From contig CP085689.1 in the NCBI GenBank assembly GCA_020683205.1, positions 3,342,230-3,406,229 on the forward strand: DNA of 64,000 bases, written 5' to 3'. The stretch's first letter is position 1, and the number at the start of each line of letters is the position of its first letter. Origin of the DNA: Lentisphaerae bacterium WC36. Its GTDB lineage: Bacteria > Verrucomicrobiota > Lentisphaeria > Victivallales > SZUA-371. This document shows positions 26,951 through 36,028 of the stretch, piece after piece. The position numbers were made by a program, and so were the translations under genes. The notes under the pieces are model-generated. The model ran no database searches. It was not told the DNA's origin and saw only the letters and a list, made by a program, of their open reading frames with translations.

Positions 26951-27646
26951 CTATTTTTGTTGTTTTTTGTCTTGGTAAAAACGTCGTGTTAATGCCTCAA
27001 CATTTTTTACGCTACTTTTGGTCCACTCGTCCAAAATAATCTCTTTTTCTTTTTCCGATAAAGACCAATACTCAGTTGGAAAATTATTTCTAAGTTTTGC
27101 CACAAAGTGACTCAAGCACATTGCCGCAGTAACTGAAATATTAAAACTTGTTGTAAAACCATACATTGGTAAAGATAAATAATAATCTGCAACTTCGTGA
27201 GCGCGTTTAGAAAGACCTGTTTCTTCTGTGCCAAGCATTAGAGCAATTTTTTTATCACCTACTGGAATGTCTTCTAACGTTGTTTGTTTGTATGAATCTT
27301 TCAATGTCGTTGCTACTATTTTATATCCTTCTTGTTTTAATTTGTCAATGCATTCTTTGAAATTATCTTTGTGCTCATGATAGTGATGAATTGTCGTCCA
27401 CTTTGCAGAGCCTTGTACTACTTTTTTGTTTGCCTTTTTAAAGAATCCAAATTCATCAATAAAGTGAATGTCTTGAATTCCAAAGCATTCACATGTACGA
27501 ATAACCGCACTAGCGTTAGGGCGGTGGTAAATATTTTCTAAAACTACCGTTATACTTCTAGTGCGGTCTGCTATTACACTTGCAAATTTATCTTTTCGCT
27601 CAGTTGTTAAAAACTGTTGTAAATAATTATATAATTCTAAATCCAT
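26951..27646 (-). CDS. SpoU/TrmH-family tRNA (guanosine-2'-O)-methyltransferase
   Basis: 231 residues. A SPOUT (alpha/beta-knot) SAM-dependent methyltransferase. Motif 1 is RPNASAVIRTCECFG (the catalytic Arg and Asn), motif 2 is LMLGTEETGLS and motif 3 is LPMYGFTTSFNISVTAAM. A short helical N-terminal extension and a C-terminal basic tail (TRRFYQDKKQQK) are typical of TrmH, which makes Gm18 in tRNA. It lies 7 bases after the S4-domain gene, so translation is probably coupled. Assignment to Gm18 rather than another SpoU substrate is likely but not proven. Confidence 0.88.
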   Translation of the reverse strand: MDLELYNYLQQFLTTERKDKFASVIADRTRSITVVLENIYHRPNASAVIRTCECFGIQDIHFIDEFGFFKKANKKVVQGSAKWTTIHHYHEHKDNFKECIDKLKQEGYKIVATTLKDSYKQTTLEDIPVGDKKIALMLGTEETGLSKRAHEVADYYLSLPMYGFTTSFNISVTAAMCLSHFVAKLRNNFPTEYWSLSEKEKEIILDEWTKSSVKNVEALTRRFYQDKKQQK

Positions 27647-27653
27647 AAGTTTA

Positions 27654-27881
27654 TTATACTACTACTTCCTTAACCACTTCAATTGCGATATCTTCAATTG
27701 TCACTAGTTGACCAGGATAAAGTTTGCGGCGTTTGCGAAGTTCAACAACTCCATCAACTGCAACCATTCCTTCTTCAACTGCAATCTTGGATTCTCCGCC
27801 AGTTCCGCAAATGCCAGTTACTTTTAATAATTTAACTAACTCAATGTAATCGCCTGTAATCGGAAACATTTCTGTACTCAT
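27654..27881 (-). CDS. Small S4-domain RNA-binding protein (YbcJ-like)
   Basis: 75 residues consisting of a single S4 RNA-binding domain: ITGDYIELVKLLKVTGICGT, GGESKIAVEEGMVAVDGVVE and LRKRRKLYPGQLV. It matches the YbcJ/YaaA-like short S4 proteins linked to ribosome or tRNA biology. It is the first gene of an operon with TrmH and the thioredoxin-like protein; AAGAGGTAA precedes the ATG. The function is not known precisely. Confidence 0.88.
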   Translation of the reverse strand: MSTEMFPITGDYIELVKLLKVTGICGTGGESKIAVEEGMVAVDGVVELRKRRKLYPGQLVTIEDIAIEVVKEVVV

Positions 27882-28214
27882 AACTTTTACCTCTTAATTA
27901 CCCTACCTTATATGTCGATTTTGTAACAACCTCTCAGTAATAATTCTTTAAAAAATTATAGAAAGTTACTAAAACTAAAAAATTGTTACATTAAAGTTCT
28001 ATAGAATTAGTGGTCATTTTAACTTTCATATTTTACTAATCCATTAGAGCCGTATATAATATAACTCTAAAAAGATATTTCTCAAAATATTTCTGTAATT
28101 AAAAAGACAAAATAGTCGTAAAGTTATCCTAAAAATAGAGTTTTCGCTATAAATGATTACTATAAAACTCTATTTTTGGATAAATGTGGAAATTATTAAA
28201 TACCTGTGGATTAG
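27882..28214. other. Intergenic region, upstream of the S4 operon and downstream of the RND operon
   Basis: 333 AT-rich bases with no convincing frame. They hold a TTAGAG/CTCTAA hairpin near 28048-28073 and the long inverted repeat listed at 28127-28181. I could not pick out a clear promoter for the S4 operon. Confidence 0.45.
28127..28181 (-). terminator. Inverted repeat, likely terminator of the RND operon
   Basis: AAAAATAGAGTTTT (28131-28144) pairs perfectly with AAAACTCTATTTTT (28164-28177), extended by TCC/GGA with a bulge. It lies about 35 bases after the pump gene on the minus strand and can form in both directions. Confidence 0.6.
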
Positions 28215-31200
28215 CTATTTTCTTCGTGCTTTTGGAGAACGCGCTTCTAAAACTTCTCGATCAACCTTTTCCCAATACCACAGCATATGAAAAATTCTTT
28301 TAATGTCATTAATGATAAGAATTAAGCAAGGAATCAAAATTAATGTCAATAGAGTAGCAAATAGTACCCCAAAAGCAATTGTAATCGCCATTGGAATTAA
28401 GAATGCTGCTTGTCTACTTTTTTCATAAATCATTGGAATTAATCCAAAGAAAGTGGTAACTGTAGTTAACAAAATAGCTCTGAATCGTCGTTTCCCAGCA
28501 TATATCAACGCTTGATACATAGATTCGCCTTTTTCGAGCCTTGAATTGTATGCTTCAACAAACACAATCGCATCATTTACAACAATTCCAGCTAAAGCAA
28601 TCATAGCAAAAATACTCATCATGGAAATATCAATGCCACGAATAATATGCCCTAAAATTCCACCAATTAAACCAAATGGGATGGTAATCATAACTACAAC
28701 AGGTTGAACATAAGATTTGAAAATTGTTGCAATGATAAAGTAGATACCCAATAACGCAATTGGGAACCATTTGAAAATACTTAGCATCGAATTGCGGCGT
28801 TCTTCTTCTTGACCACGCATTTTAATGTTGACCTGATATTCTTCTGCTAATTTTGGTAAAAAATTATCTCTTAATGAGGCAATAATCACATCTTCGCTAC
28901 CAATCGTTTCATTGATTGACGCTGTAACACTAACTGCACGTTGACGGTCAACTCGATTAATCACGGATGGACCATCAATTAAGTTAATTTCAACGACACT
29001 TTTTAACGGTACTCGTTCGCCTGTTGGAGTTTTAATGCGTAAATTTTTAAAGTATTTTATGGAGTTACGTCCTTGACCTTCTGGCAAACGAATCATAATA
29101 TCGATGTCATCACGACCACGTTGAATTGAACACGCCTTGCTACCATAAAAACCTGAGCGAACATAATTAGCAATATCTGATAATGTAAGACCATATTTAT
29201 ATGCAGCAGGTTTTATGCGCAAATCAAATTCACGCTTACCTGTTCGCCAGTCAATTTGAGAATCGTAAACTCCTTCAATCGTTTTTAACTTTGATTCCAA
29301 TGCTGTAGCTGCTCGTTTAACAACTTCATAATCTTCTGCACTAATTTCGACATCAATAGGCTCTCCTCCTGGTTTACCGCCATGACGTACTTTAATTGTT
29401 GTAGCAACAACACCTGGAACATTACCAATGTAGTGTTTCCAAGTGTCAATAATATCTTTGTAATAAACGTTACGCTCTTCAGAAGGAGTTAATTCAAGAA
29501 AAATCTGGAATTGATTTTGGTTTCCTCCTCCAATAAAGGCTTTATAGCTTTTTTCAATTTTTTTGCCTTTAGAATTATATTCTTTGATAGTTTCTTCCCA
29601 TGCACGACGATAAATTTTTGCAATTAATGCAGTTTTGTTAAGTACCGCTCCAGATTCAAGTTCTACAGTCGCTTTAATAGAATCTCCATCGGTGTCAGGC
29701 ATGAATTGAAATTTAATATGTCTCCCTTGGACCATTCCCACCATAATGAATAAAACTGCGATGCTTGCAGATAAAGTAGCATAACGCCAATGCAGTAAAA
29801 ATGCTAAAGTAGGGGCATAAACATGATCAATAAACCATGATAAACCTCTTGCATAAGATTTTTTGAACTGAGAAATTTGGTATAAAGCATTGTAGAACAT
29901 ATTTTTGCTGTTATCAAATAAAAATTGTTCGATGCGATTCTTTTTTGTTAAATCAGGAATATGACGGAGATGAACTGGTAATATAAATAATGATTCAATT
30001 AATGAAAATGATAGCGCCGCAATTACAGGAGTTGGAATTTGACGGATAAAACGCCCAATTACTCCATCGATAAAATATAATGGAATATAAGCAATAATTG
30101 TTGTAAATACTGCCGCAATTACCGATAAAAAGACTTCACTAGTTCCGTTAACAGCCGCTTGGAGCGGCAATTCACCTTTTTCTCGCCTTGTATAGATTGC
30201 TTCACCGACCACAATAGCATCATCGACAATTAAACCTAGTACCATAATTAAACCGAACATTGATAACATATTTAATGATTGATCAACGCAATTCATTACA
30301 AAAATTGCTCCTGCGATTGAAATTGGAATTCCCATTGTGACCCAAAAACTTAAACGCGTATTGAGGAAAATCCACAGCGAAATAAATACTAAAGTTAAAC
30401 CAAATTTACCGTTTTTAATTAATAAATCTAAACGACCTCGCACTGTTACCGAGTTATCATCAGAAATTGTTAAATTAATATTTTTAGGTAATTGTGCTTG
30501 TTTTTTCTCGACAAAGTCATGAATAATTTTTGAAATTTTAATAGAGTCTTCAGTATCTGTTTTTTGAACCACAATTGTTGCTGCTGGTTTACCATTAAAC
30601 GTAGAGTAAAAACGTGAATCAATATCAAATGTATCATAAACTTTAGCAATCTGTCCTAATGTTATATACGTTCCATCATTATTATTAATAATTGGAATTT
30701 TGCTATACTCTTTAGCTTCATATTTTCTGCCAACTCCACGAATACGAAAATCACCAAAATTACTGCGAATATTTCCCGCTGAAACATTAACAGCATTTGC
30801 CTTAATGATATCACGAATTTGTGAAAAATTTAAGCCATACCTTTTCAGCTGTTCTTCTGAAACTTCAATCGAAATTTCATAGTCACGCACTCCCTGAATA
30901 TATGCTTGGGTAATACCATTTAGTTTTTTGATTTCAGTTTCTAGGCTACGAGTTATTTCCTTTAGTTGACGTTCTGGTAAATCTCCCCAAACAACTACGT
31001 CTAAAACATCACTACGACGTTTTACAATTTTTACAATTGGGCGATCAGCAGATGCAGGGAATGTGCTAATTGAATTAATTTCGGTTTCAATTTCATCTTT
31101 AGCTTTTTGAGTGTCATAATTATCTTCTAGTTCCAATGTGACACGCCCTGAACCTTCATATGCATATGAGTACATTGTTTTTATACCATCAGTGTCTTCA

Positions 31201-31415
31201 AGAGCTTCTTCAATCTTTCGGCAGATTGCTTCCTCTGTTTCAGCAGGGTCCGCGCCAGGGTATGATACAGTTACAGTTACATAATTAAAATCTATTGAAG
31301 GGAAAATTTCACGGACAATTGATGTTGAAGCGATAAAACCACTTACCAAAATGAAAACCATAATTAGATTAGCGGCAACAGGATTTTTTAAAAAAACCTC
31401 AATAATTCTTTTCAT
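28215..31415 (-). CDS. RND-family efflux pump inner-membrane permease (AcrB-like)
   Basis: 1066 residues. A proton-driven efflux transporter with the AcrB/HAE1 plan: TM1 at residues 12-30, a large periplasmic loop, TM2-6, TM7, a second loop, and TM8-12. The proton-relay acids D398 and D399 are in GLIVDDAIVVGEAI. Other hallmarks are VTVSYPGADPAETEEAI at the first porter domain and GIVVNDAIVFVEAYN in the second half. It is more like the MdtB/heavy-type HAE1 permeases with many charged loops than CusA (no Met triad seen). The adaptor is 15 bases upstream. No TolC-type outer-membrane gene is adjacent. The substrate is unknown. Confidence 0.93.
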   Translation of the reverse strand: MKRIIEVFLKNPVAANLIMVFILVSGFIASTSIVREIFPSIDFNYVTVTVSYPGADPAETEEAICRKIEEALEDTDGIKTMYSYAYEGSGRVTLELEDNYDTQKAKDEIETEINSISTFPASADRPIVKIVKRRSDVLDVVVWGDLPERQLKEITRSLETEIKKLNGITQAYIQGVRDYEISIEVSEEQLKRYGLNFSQIRDIIKANAVNVSAGNIRSNFGDFRIRGVGRKYEAKEYSKIPIINNNDGTYITLGQIAKVYDTFDIDSRFYSTFNGKPAATIVVQKTDTEDSIKISKIIHDFVEKKQAQLPKNINLTISDDNSVTVRGRLDLLIKNGKFGLTLVFISLWIFLNTRLSFWVTMGIPISIAGAIFVMNCVDQSLNMLSMFGLIMVLGLIVDDAIVVGEAIYTRREKGELPLQAAVNGTSEVFLSVIAAVFTTIIAYIPLYFIDGVIGRFIRQIPTPVIAALSFSLIESLFILPVHLRHIPDLTKKNRIEQFLFDNSKNMFYNALYQISQFKKSYARGLSWFIDHVYAPTLAFLLHWRYATLSASIAVLFIMVGMVQGRHIKFQFMPDTDGDSIKATVELESGAVLNKTALIAKIYRRAWEETIKEYNSKGKKIEKSYKAFIGGGNQNQFQIFLELTPSEERNVYYKDIIDTWKHYIGNVPGVVATTIKVRHGGKPGGEPIDVEISAEDYEVVKRAATALESKLKTIEGVYDSQIDWRTGKREFDLRIKPAAYKYGLTLSDIANYVRSGFYGSKACSIQRGRDDIDIMIRLPEGQGRNSIKYFKNLRIKTPTGERVPLKSVVEINLIDGPSVINRVDRQRAVSVTASINETIGSEDVIIASLRDNFLPKLAEEYQVNIKMRGQEEERRNSMLSIFKWFPIALLGIYFIIATIFKSYVQPVVVMITIPFGLIGGILGHIIRGIDISMMSIFAMIALAGIVVNDAIVFVEAYNSRLEKGESMYQALIYAGKRRFRAILLTTVTTFFGLIPMIYEKSRQAAFLIPMAITIAFGVLFATLLTLILIPCLILIINDIKRIFHMLWYWEKVDREVLEARSPKARRK

Positions 31416-31430
31416 GATAAACTACCCTTT

Positions 31431-33272
31431 TTAAGAAAAATTTATATTGTTAGACTTCTTAATAACTTCTAGAGGTAATTTGATCATAGCTGACTTTGGC
31501 TTTAATTCTTTTTTTGCTGCTGGAATGTTTTGTACCTCACTACTGCTACTATTTTTACTTTTCTTTTTTGCCGCTTTTTGTTTTTTATTTTTTTTATTTG
31601 ATTGTTTTTCTTTATTAAGCTCTGCGATGTTATCTTCTACAAAGCGATTAGGGTCGCTGATTGGTGGTACAACTCGTACTATTGAGCCATTCACAACGTT
31701 GTTTGGTAGGCGTTGAGTAACAATTTTATATCCTTCTGCGTGTTCTAACCCTTGTGAAATTACCACGGAATCATTGTCTGAAGAAATAATTGTTGTTTTT
31801 ACTTCATGCCCACGATTTTCTTTATCTACTAAAAATATCGTCGAGTTGCTCTGGATTGCACTCCATGGTACGATCATTGCATTGTTTACAGAAGAACCAG
31901 AAAATGTAACTCTACAGTACATTCCTGAAACTAAAGGAACGCTTGGAGCATTTGCCGCAATTAATGATTTTGTAGGGTTGACAACTAATGTTACTGTTCC
32001 ATCAGTAGAATTAAATCCTTCAATACGTACAACTTTTCCTAGCCATCGACAAACGCTAGAATCTTCGGTCCATGAAATATTTACAGGAGGTAGATCAGGA
32101 GTTGTCATCCAGTTTTCATAACTTTTAATTGCAGTTGTTGATAACCCTAAGATTCGTGCAACGTCAACAGCGTTTAAAGATACTGGAATTTCCAGTCTTG
32201 AATCATTCGCGATATCAAAAAGTTTGGTTCCAACATTAACATATTCGCCATTTTCTATATAAACATTTAAAATACGACCCGCAAAAGGAGCATAAATTTT
32301 TGAGCGTTGAATATCTAACTTTGCACGCCGTACTGTTGAGATTGCTTTTTGTTTCGACGCATCCAAACTTCTAATTTCAATTTTTGTTTTTGATATTGAT
32401 GACTTTAAGTTAATCAATGCCTTTAACTGTGTAATCATACTTTTTTGAGCATTTTCCGCATCAGTTTTTGAGGAAACATTGCGTTTATATAATGCTAGGT
32501 AACGCTCATAATTTTTCTTTTCTATTTCATAAATTTTTTCAAGCTGAACTACCTCATTTTCAAGGTCTTTGACTGTTTGGCGCTTCATTGCGGTTTCTTC
32601 ATCAAGACGTACAATTTCCGCCTCTAATTGCATTAGATTTTCTTTATAATCAGAGATGTCTATTTCACAGAGCAGATCGCCTTTATTGACAATTATACCA
32701 CTTTTTAAATCTGCTTTTTTGGTGACAATACGTCCTTTAATTTCAGAAGATAGGCAAATTTCTTGTAACGGTCTGACAATTCCAAAACCGTCTAATGACA
32801 TCATTACTGAGTTTAATTTAACGTCTCGACCTTCTAACACGCGCATTGACTGGCTTTGAGGTTTGCTACGAGGTTTTAAACTTTGTGCCTTTAGTACTGT
32901 ATAAGCACTATAGCCAATGCTTAAAATAATAAGGATTGCAAAAATTCTAAAAAATGTGATACCATGACGTTTGATAAAAGTACTATTTGATACGTCTAAA
33001 GAGATCTTGTTTCCTTCCTTATCAAAATTTGCTCCATGTAAAATATTGTTAGTTACTAAAAACCATACTGCAATCGCTAAAGCAATTAATAAAATAATTA
33101 ATAATAATCCAACATAGAAAAAAACTTTAGCCTCAAAAGGAAGCCCTCCAATATAATCAGCAAATGTTTGACCGTTCTTACCATTTTCACCGTTAGCGGC
33201 AAAAGTGGTTACACAAGTAAGACCAAATAAACCTATGGCACAAAATAATTTCTTAAAACTCTTTTTATTCAT
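31431..33272 (-). CDS. RND periplasmic adaptor (HlyD-like) with extra N-terminal membrane segments
   Basis: 613 residues, much longer than usual (350-400). A signal-like start (1-25) is followed by a membrane segment at 50-73 (FFYVGLLLIILLIALAIAVW), a loop, and a second membrane segment near 107-127. Then come the lipoyl/barrel-sandwich (EIKGRIVTKKADLKSG), a long coiled-coil hairpin (about 205-325, for example KDLENEVVQLEKIYEIEKKN), the second barrel-sandwich half (KIYAPFAGRILNVYIENGEY), and the beta-barrel with membrane-proximal domains. The tail (about 560-613) is Lys-rich (KKNKKQKAAKKKSKN). It is 15 bases before the permease and in the same operon. The double membrane anchor is odd for this family. 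Confidence 0.85.
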   Translation of the reverse strand: MNKKSFKKLFCAIGLFGLTCVTTFAANGENGKNGQTFADYIGGLPFEAKVFFYVGLLLIILLIALAIAVWFLVTNNILHGANFDKEGNKISLDVSNSTFIKRHGITFFRIFAILIILSIGYSAYTVLKAQSLKPRSKPQSQSMRVLEGRDVKLNSVMMSLDGFGIVRPLQEICLSSEIKGRIVTKKADLKSGIIVNKGDLLCEIDISDYKENLMQLEAEIVRLDEETAMKRQTVKDLENEVVQLEKIYEIEKKNYERYLALYKRNVSSKTDAENAQKSMITQLKALINLKSSISKTKIEIRSLDASKQKAISTVRRAKLDIQRSKIYAPFAGRILNVYIENGEYVNVGTKLFDIANDSRLEIPVSLNAVDVARILGLSTTAIKSYENWMTTPDLPPVNISWTEDSSVCRWLGKVVRIEGFNSTDGTVTLVVNPTKSLIAANAPSVPLVSGMYCRVTFSGSSVNNAMIVPWSAIQSNSTIFLVDKENRGHEVKTTIISSDNDSVVISQGLEHAEGYKIVTQRLPNNVVNGSIVRVVPPISDPNRFVEDNIAELNKEKQSNKKNKKQKAAKKKSKNSSSSEVQNIPAAKKELKPKSAMIKLPLEVIKKSNNINFS

Positions 33273-33358
33273 TATAGTAATTCCCTTTTAATAAATTTAT
33301 CAATCGATTTTAGCACAGCAATTTTTTTTGCCATTGTTCTGAATAAAAAATCGAAATA

Positions 33359-33386
33359 AATATAATATTAAATTTTTTAATGTAAA
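33359..33386 (-). promoter_or_regulatory. Likely promoter of the RND operon
   Basis: On the minus strand TTTACA (33381-33386), a 16-base spacer and TATATT (33359-33364) lie about 85 bases upstream of the adaptor start. Confidence 0.5.
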
Positions 33387-33514
33387 AAGTAATATAATAC
33401 CTAAAAGGGAATATGACAATTAATCATAAAGCTCAAAACTGTGTTAATTTTGCACACTGTTAATTGAGTATTTTTGCAATTATAGCACAGTTTAAAAGCT
33501 TTTTTTCAATGGAG

Positions 33515-34213
33515 TTATAAATTTTTGATTGTTGATTGAAAACCATATTTGTGACATTTAGCCAAATGTTCAATGACCTCTTCGGCCGAGTCAACAATTG
33601 TATAAAGTTCAACATCTTCTGGACTAATTAAGTTGCGTTTCACAAATTGATCACGCATCCAACTATCCAAAGGTTCCCAAAACTCTTTGCCAACTAAGAC
33701 AATTGGAATCTTATTAATTTTTTCAGTTTGTACTAATACTACCGACTCAAAAAATTCATCCATGGTTCCAAATCCGCCTGGGTATACTACTGCGCCAATT
33801 GAATATTTTAGAAAGCAAACTTTGCGAATAAAAAAGTAACGAAAATCAATACTTTCAGTCTGATAAGGATTTGGTTCCTGCTCCATTGGCAATTTTATAT
33901 TTAAGCCCGCGGAGTATCCTCCAGCCTCAAATGCTCCTTTATTTGCTGCTTCCATGATACCTGGTCCACCGCCTGTAACAACACCATATTTATTTTCTAC
34001 TAATAGTCTTCCCAGTTGCTCTGCGCTTAGATAATAATCATCTGTTGGCTCAGTTCTTGCAGAACCAAAAACCGTTATTAATGGAGGCGCTGAATTCATT
34101 GAATCAAATGAGTCAACAAATTCTGCCATAATTCGGAAAATTCTCCATGGATCTTCTTGCGTGAATTGAGGACAATATTCACCTTGTTTACTAAACATTT
34201 TTGATTCAAGCAT
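33515..34213 (-). CDS. LOG-family protein (TIGR00730, nucleoside monophosphate phosphoribohydrolase type)
   Basis: 232 residues. Its core carries the LOG signatures GGGPGIMEAANKGA and PGGFGTMDEFFE, with a Rossmann-like start ITVFGSARTEPTDDYY. These enzymes release bases from nucleoside 5'-monophosphates; many are mis-annotated as lysine decarboxylases. The protein has an N-terminal extension of about 40 residues (EDPWRIFRIMAEFVDSF), as in the longer bacterial subgroup. The ATG follows GGAGG. It is monocistronic and divergent from the L,D-transpeptidase gene. The physiological substrate is unknown. Confidence 0.88.
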   Translation of the reverse strand: MLESKMFSKQGEYCPQFTQEDPWRIFRIMAEFVDSFDSMNSAPPLITVFGSARTEPTDDYYLSAEQLGRLLVENKYGVVTGGGPGIMEAANKGAFEAGGYSAGLNIKLPMEQEPNPYQTESIDFRYFFIRKVCFLKYSIGAVVYPGGFGTMDEFFESVVLVQTEKINKIPIVLVGKEFWEPLDSWMRDQFVKRNLISPEDVELYTIVDSAEEVIEHLAKCHKYGFQSTIKNL

Positions 34214-34270
34214 ATTTTAACCTCCACATTATATATTATTTAATTAAAGTACAATATTTAATTTTTTGAC

Positions 34271-34292
34271 TAACATTTCGAAAAAAATGTTA
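34271..34292. promoter_or_regulatory. Perfect inverted repeat in a divergent promoter region
   Basis: TAACATTT (34271-34278) and AAATGTTA (34285-34292) are separated by six bases. The repeat lies directly after TTGAC at 34265 between two divergent genes, a position suited to an operator. No T tail follows, so it is not a terminator. Confidence 0.35.
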
Positions 34293-34434
34293 AAACACTA
34301 TTTTCACTATATAAATTATTTTAAGAAAAACAACTTAATATTTGCTAAAAGAGAAAAAAACCTCTATATTTTATGAGTTTTAAACAAAAAAGTTTATTTT
34401 AAAGATTTGGTCAAAACATTATAGGATAACATTT

Positions 34435-35913
34435 ATGACAAATTTATCATATGAACCTTTAAAAACTTATTCTCCTTATCCAAATAAAAAACGCCGAATA
34501 ATTATTTTTTTAGTCGTTATTGCTTTGGTAGTAGGGGGTGTCTTCTATTTTTCAAACAAACAAGATAATCAAAAATCAAGAGATAAAAAAGAAAGTATTG
34601 AAAAAAAGGGCGCTAAAGCAACAGTGCCTGTAAGTAAAAAGAAGACTTTGGTTTCGCCAAAAACAATTGAAAATAAATTGACTCAAGATATCAAACCAGC
34701 TACTGATTTATTAAAAAATATTAAAAAAGCAAAAAATAATGAATCTGAAATTTTAGAAATTCCTGACTTTGATGTTCAACCAAAGAAAGATAGTAATTCA
34801 GAAGAAGTTATTAAAGAGCAAGGAAAGCAAGCTGAGCATAAAGCAAAAACGCAAGCTGAAGCAAGTCCTTCAAAAGAAAAAAAAGAGGAAGGTTCTAAGA
34901 GCAACGTCAATAAGCCCGTCACAAAGCAAAATGAAAAGAATGTAATGCCAAAACTTGATGATGAAATCATTAAACTAAACTTTGAAGAAGCTGACAAAAA
35001 AGCAAAAGAGCTTAAAGAATTTATTAAAAAGAATGAAGAAATTTTAGACAAAGCTAAAAAAATGTATGATAAAAAAGATTATTTTGGAGTTCATGAAATA
35101 TTAGCTGAAATTGTACAAAAAAATAATTTATATACGGGATATTACAGAAAAGTTGATATAAGTGATTCAACAGTAAAAGTTGATTCACAGATTGTTTCGG
35201 ACTCTGAAACAGAAGTTACCGAATTAACTTATGAAGGAGACAATGACTCTAGTAAACGAGTTGCTTCTCTGAAGTTGCCATTTCATTTATGGTTAAAAAT
35301 GGCACGAATTTATAGTGATGCCAATACTAAGACTTTTTTTTCAAGCAAGTCATATGTGCCATTTAATAAAACTTTATATCAAGTTCAACGTGGAGATGCG
35401 TTACAAAAAGTTGCAAAAAAATTTAATAGTACCGTGGCTGCGATTCAAAAACAAAATGGCATGGATAAGTTCAACTTCAATATTAGAGTTGGCGAGAATC
35501 TAAACGTTTATAACGGGCAATGGCGTATTGTTGTAAATAAAAGTAAATTTTTACTAATGCTCTTTGATAAGGATAATCTATTTTCTGCATATAGTATTGC
35601 ATTAGGAAAAAATAATAAAACGCCAATTGGCAACTTTAAAATTGTTTCTAAAGTTATCGAGCCAGATTGGTATTCTGGGACTGAACGTATTGCTTATGGA
35701 GATGAAAGAAATGTTCTAGGTACTCGTTGGATGGAGATTAAATCTACGGATAAGAACAACAAAGAACTTAAGGGTTATGGGGTCCATGGTACATGGGAAC
35801 GCGACAGCATTAATAAAATGCGCAGTAACGGTTGTGTGCGAATGTTAAATGAAAATGTCGAAGAGCTTTTTGATATAATTCCACTGAACACTCCAATAAA
35901 AATTATTGAATAG
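34435..35913 (+). CDS. L,D-transpeptidase (YkuD) with LysM domain
   Basis: 492 residues. A short cytoplasmic head and one membrane anchor (about 22-42, RIIIFLVVIALVVGGVFYF) are followed by a long Lys/Glu-rich linker (45-200). Next come a LysM peptidoglycan-binding motif (about 314-365: YQVQRGDALQKVAKKFNSTV) and a YkuD catalytic domain (about 365-490) with H451 in YGVHGTW and the SNGCVRM signature (S464, C467, R469). It forms 3-3 cross-links or attaches proteins to peptidoglycan in the periplasm. The anchored, linker-containing form is larger than the usual Ldt of about 300 residues. It is divergent from the LOG gene. Confidence 0.93.
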   Translation: MTNLSYEPLKTYSPYPNKKRRIIIFLVVIALVVGGVFYFSNKQDNQKSRDKKESIEKKGAKATVPVSKKKTLVSPKTIENKLTQDIKPATDLLKNIKKAKNNESEILEIPDFDVQPKKDSNSEEVIKEQGKQAEHKAKTQAEASPSKEKKEEGSKSNVNKPVTKQNEKNVMPKLDDEIIKLNFEEADKKAKELKEFIKKNEEILDKAKKMYDKKDYFGVHEILAEIVQKNNLYTGYYRKVDISDSTVKVDSQIVSDSETEVTELTYEGDNDSSKRVASLKLPFHLWLKMARIYSDANTKTFFSSKSYVPFNKTLYQVQRGDALQKVAKKFNSTVAAIQKQNGMDKFNFNIRVGENLNVYNGQWRIVVNKSKFLLMLFDKDNLFSAYSIALGKNNKTPIGNFKIVSKVIEPDWYSGTERIAYGDERNVLGTRWMEIKSTDKNNKELKGYGVHGTWERDSINKMRSNGCVRMLNENVEELFDIIPLNTPIKIIE

Positions 35914-35948
35914 GTAATATTTACAACATAAATTGAGAAGCTCATTTA

Positions 35949-35976
35949 TTGAAATTTTCTTAATTTGTGGTATTAT
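35949..35976 (+). promoter_or_regulatory. Promoter of accA
   Basis: TTGAAA (35949-35954), a 16-base spacer and TATTAT (35971-35976), about 50 bases before the accA start. Confidence 0.7.
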
Positions 35977-36028
35977 ATTTATTAAATATAAAAAATTTAA
36001 TTAAAATTAACATAGGATTGAAGTATAG

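Noticed and set aside
31447-32121. Plus-strand frames of 89 and 115 residues over the RND adaptor gene
   Set aside because: They overlap a well-supported gene on the other strand and carry no recognisable motif or ribosome site.
33515-34213. Naming the LOG-family gene a lysine decarboxylase
   Set aside because: The PGGxGTxxE motif marks phosphoribohydrolases; the decarboxylase label is a known mis-annotation.
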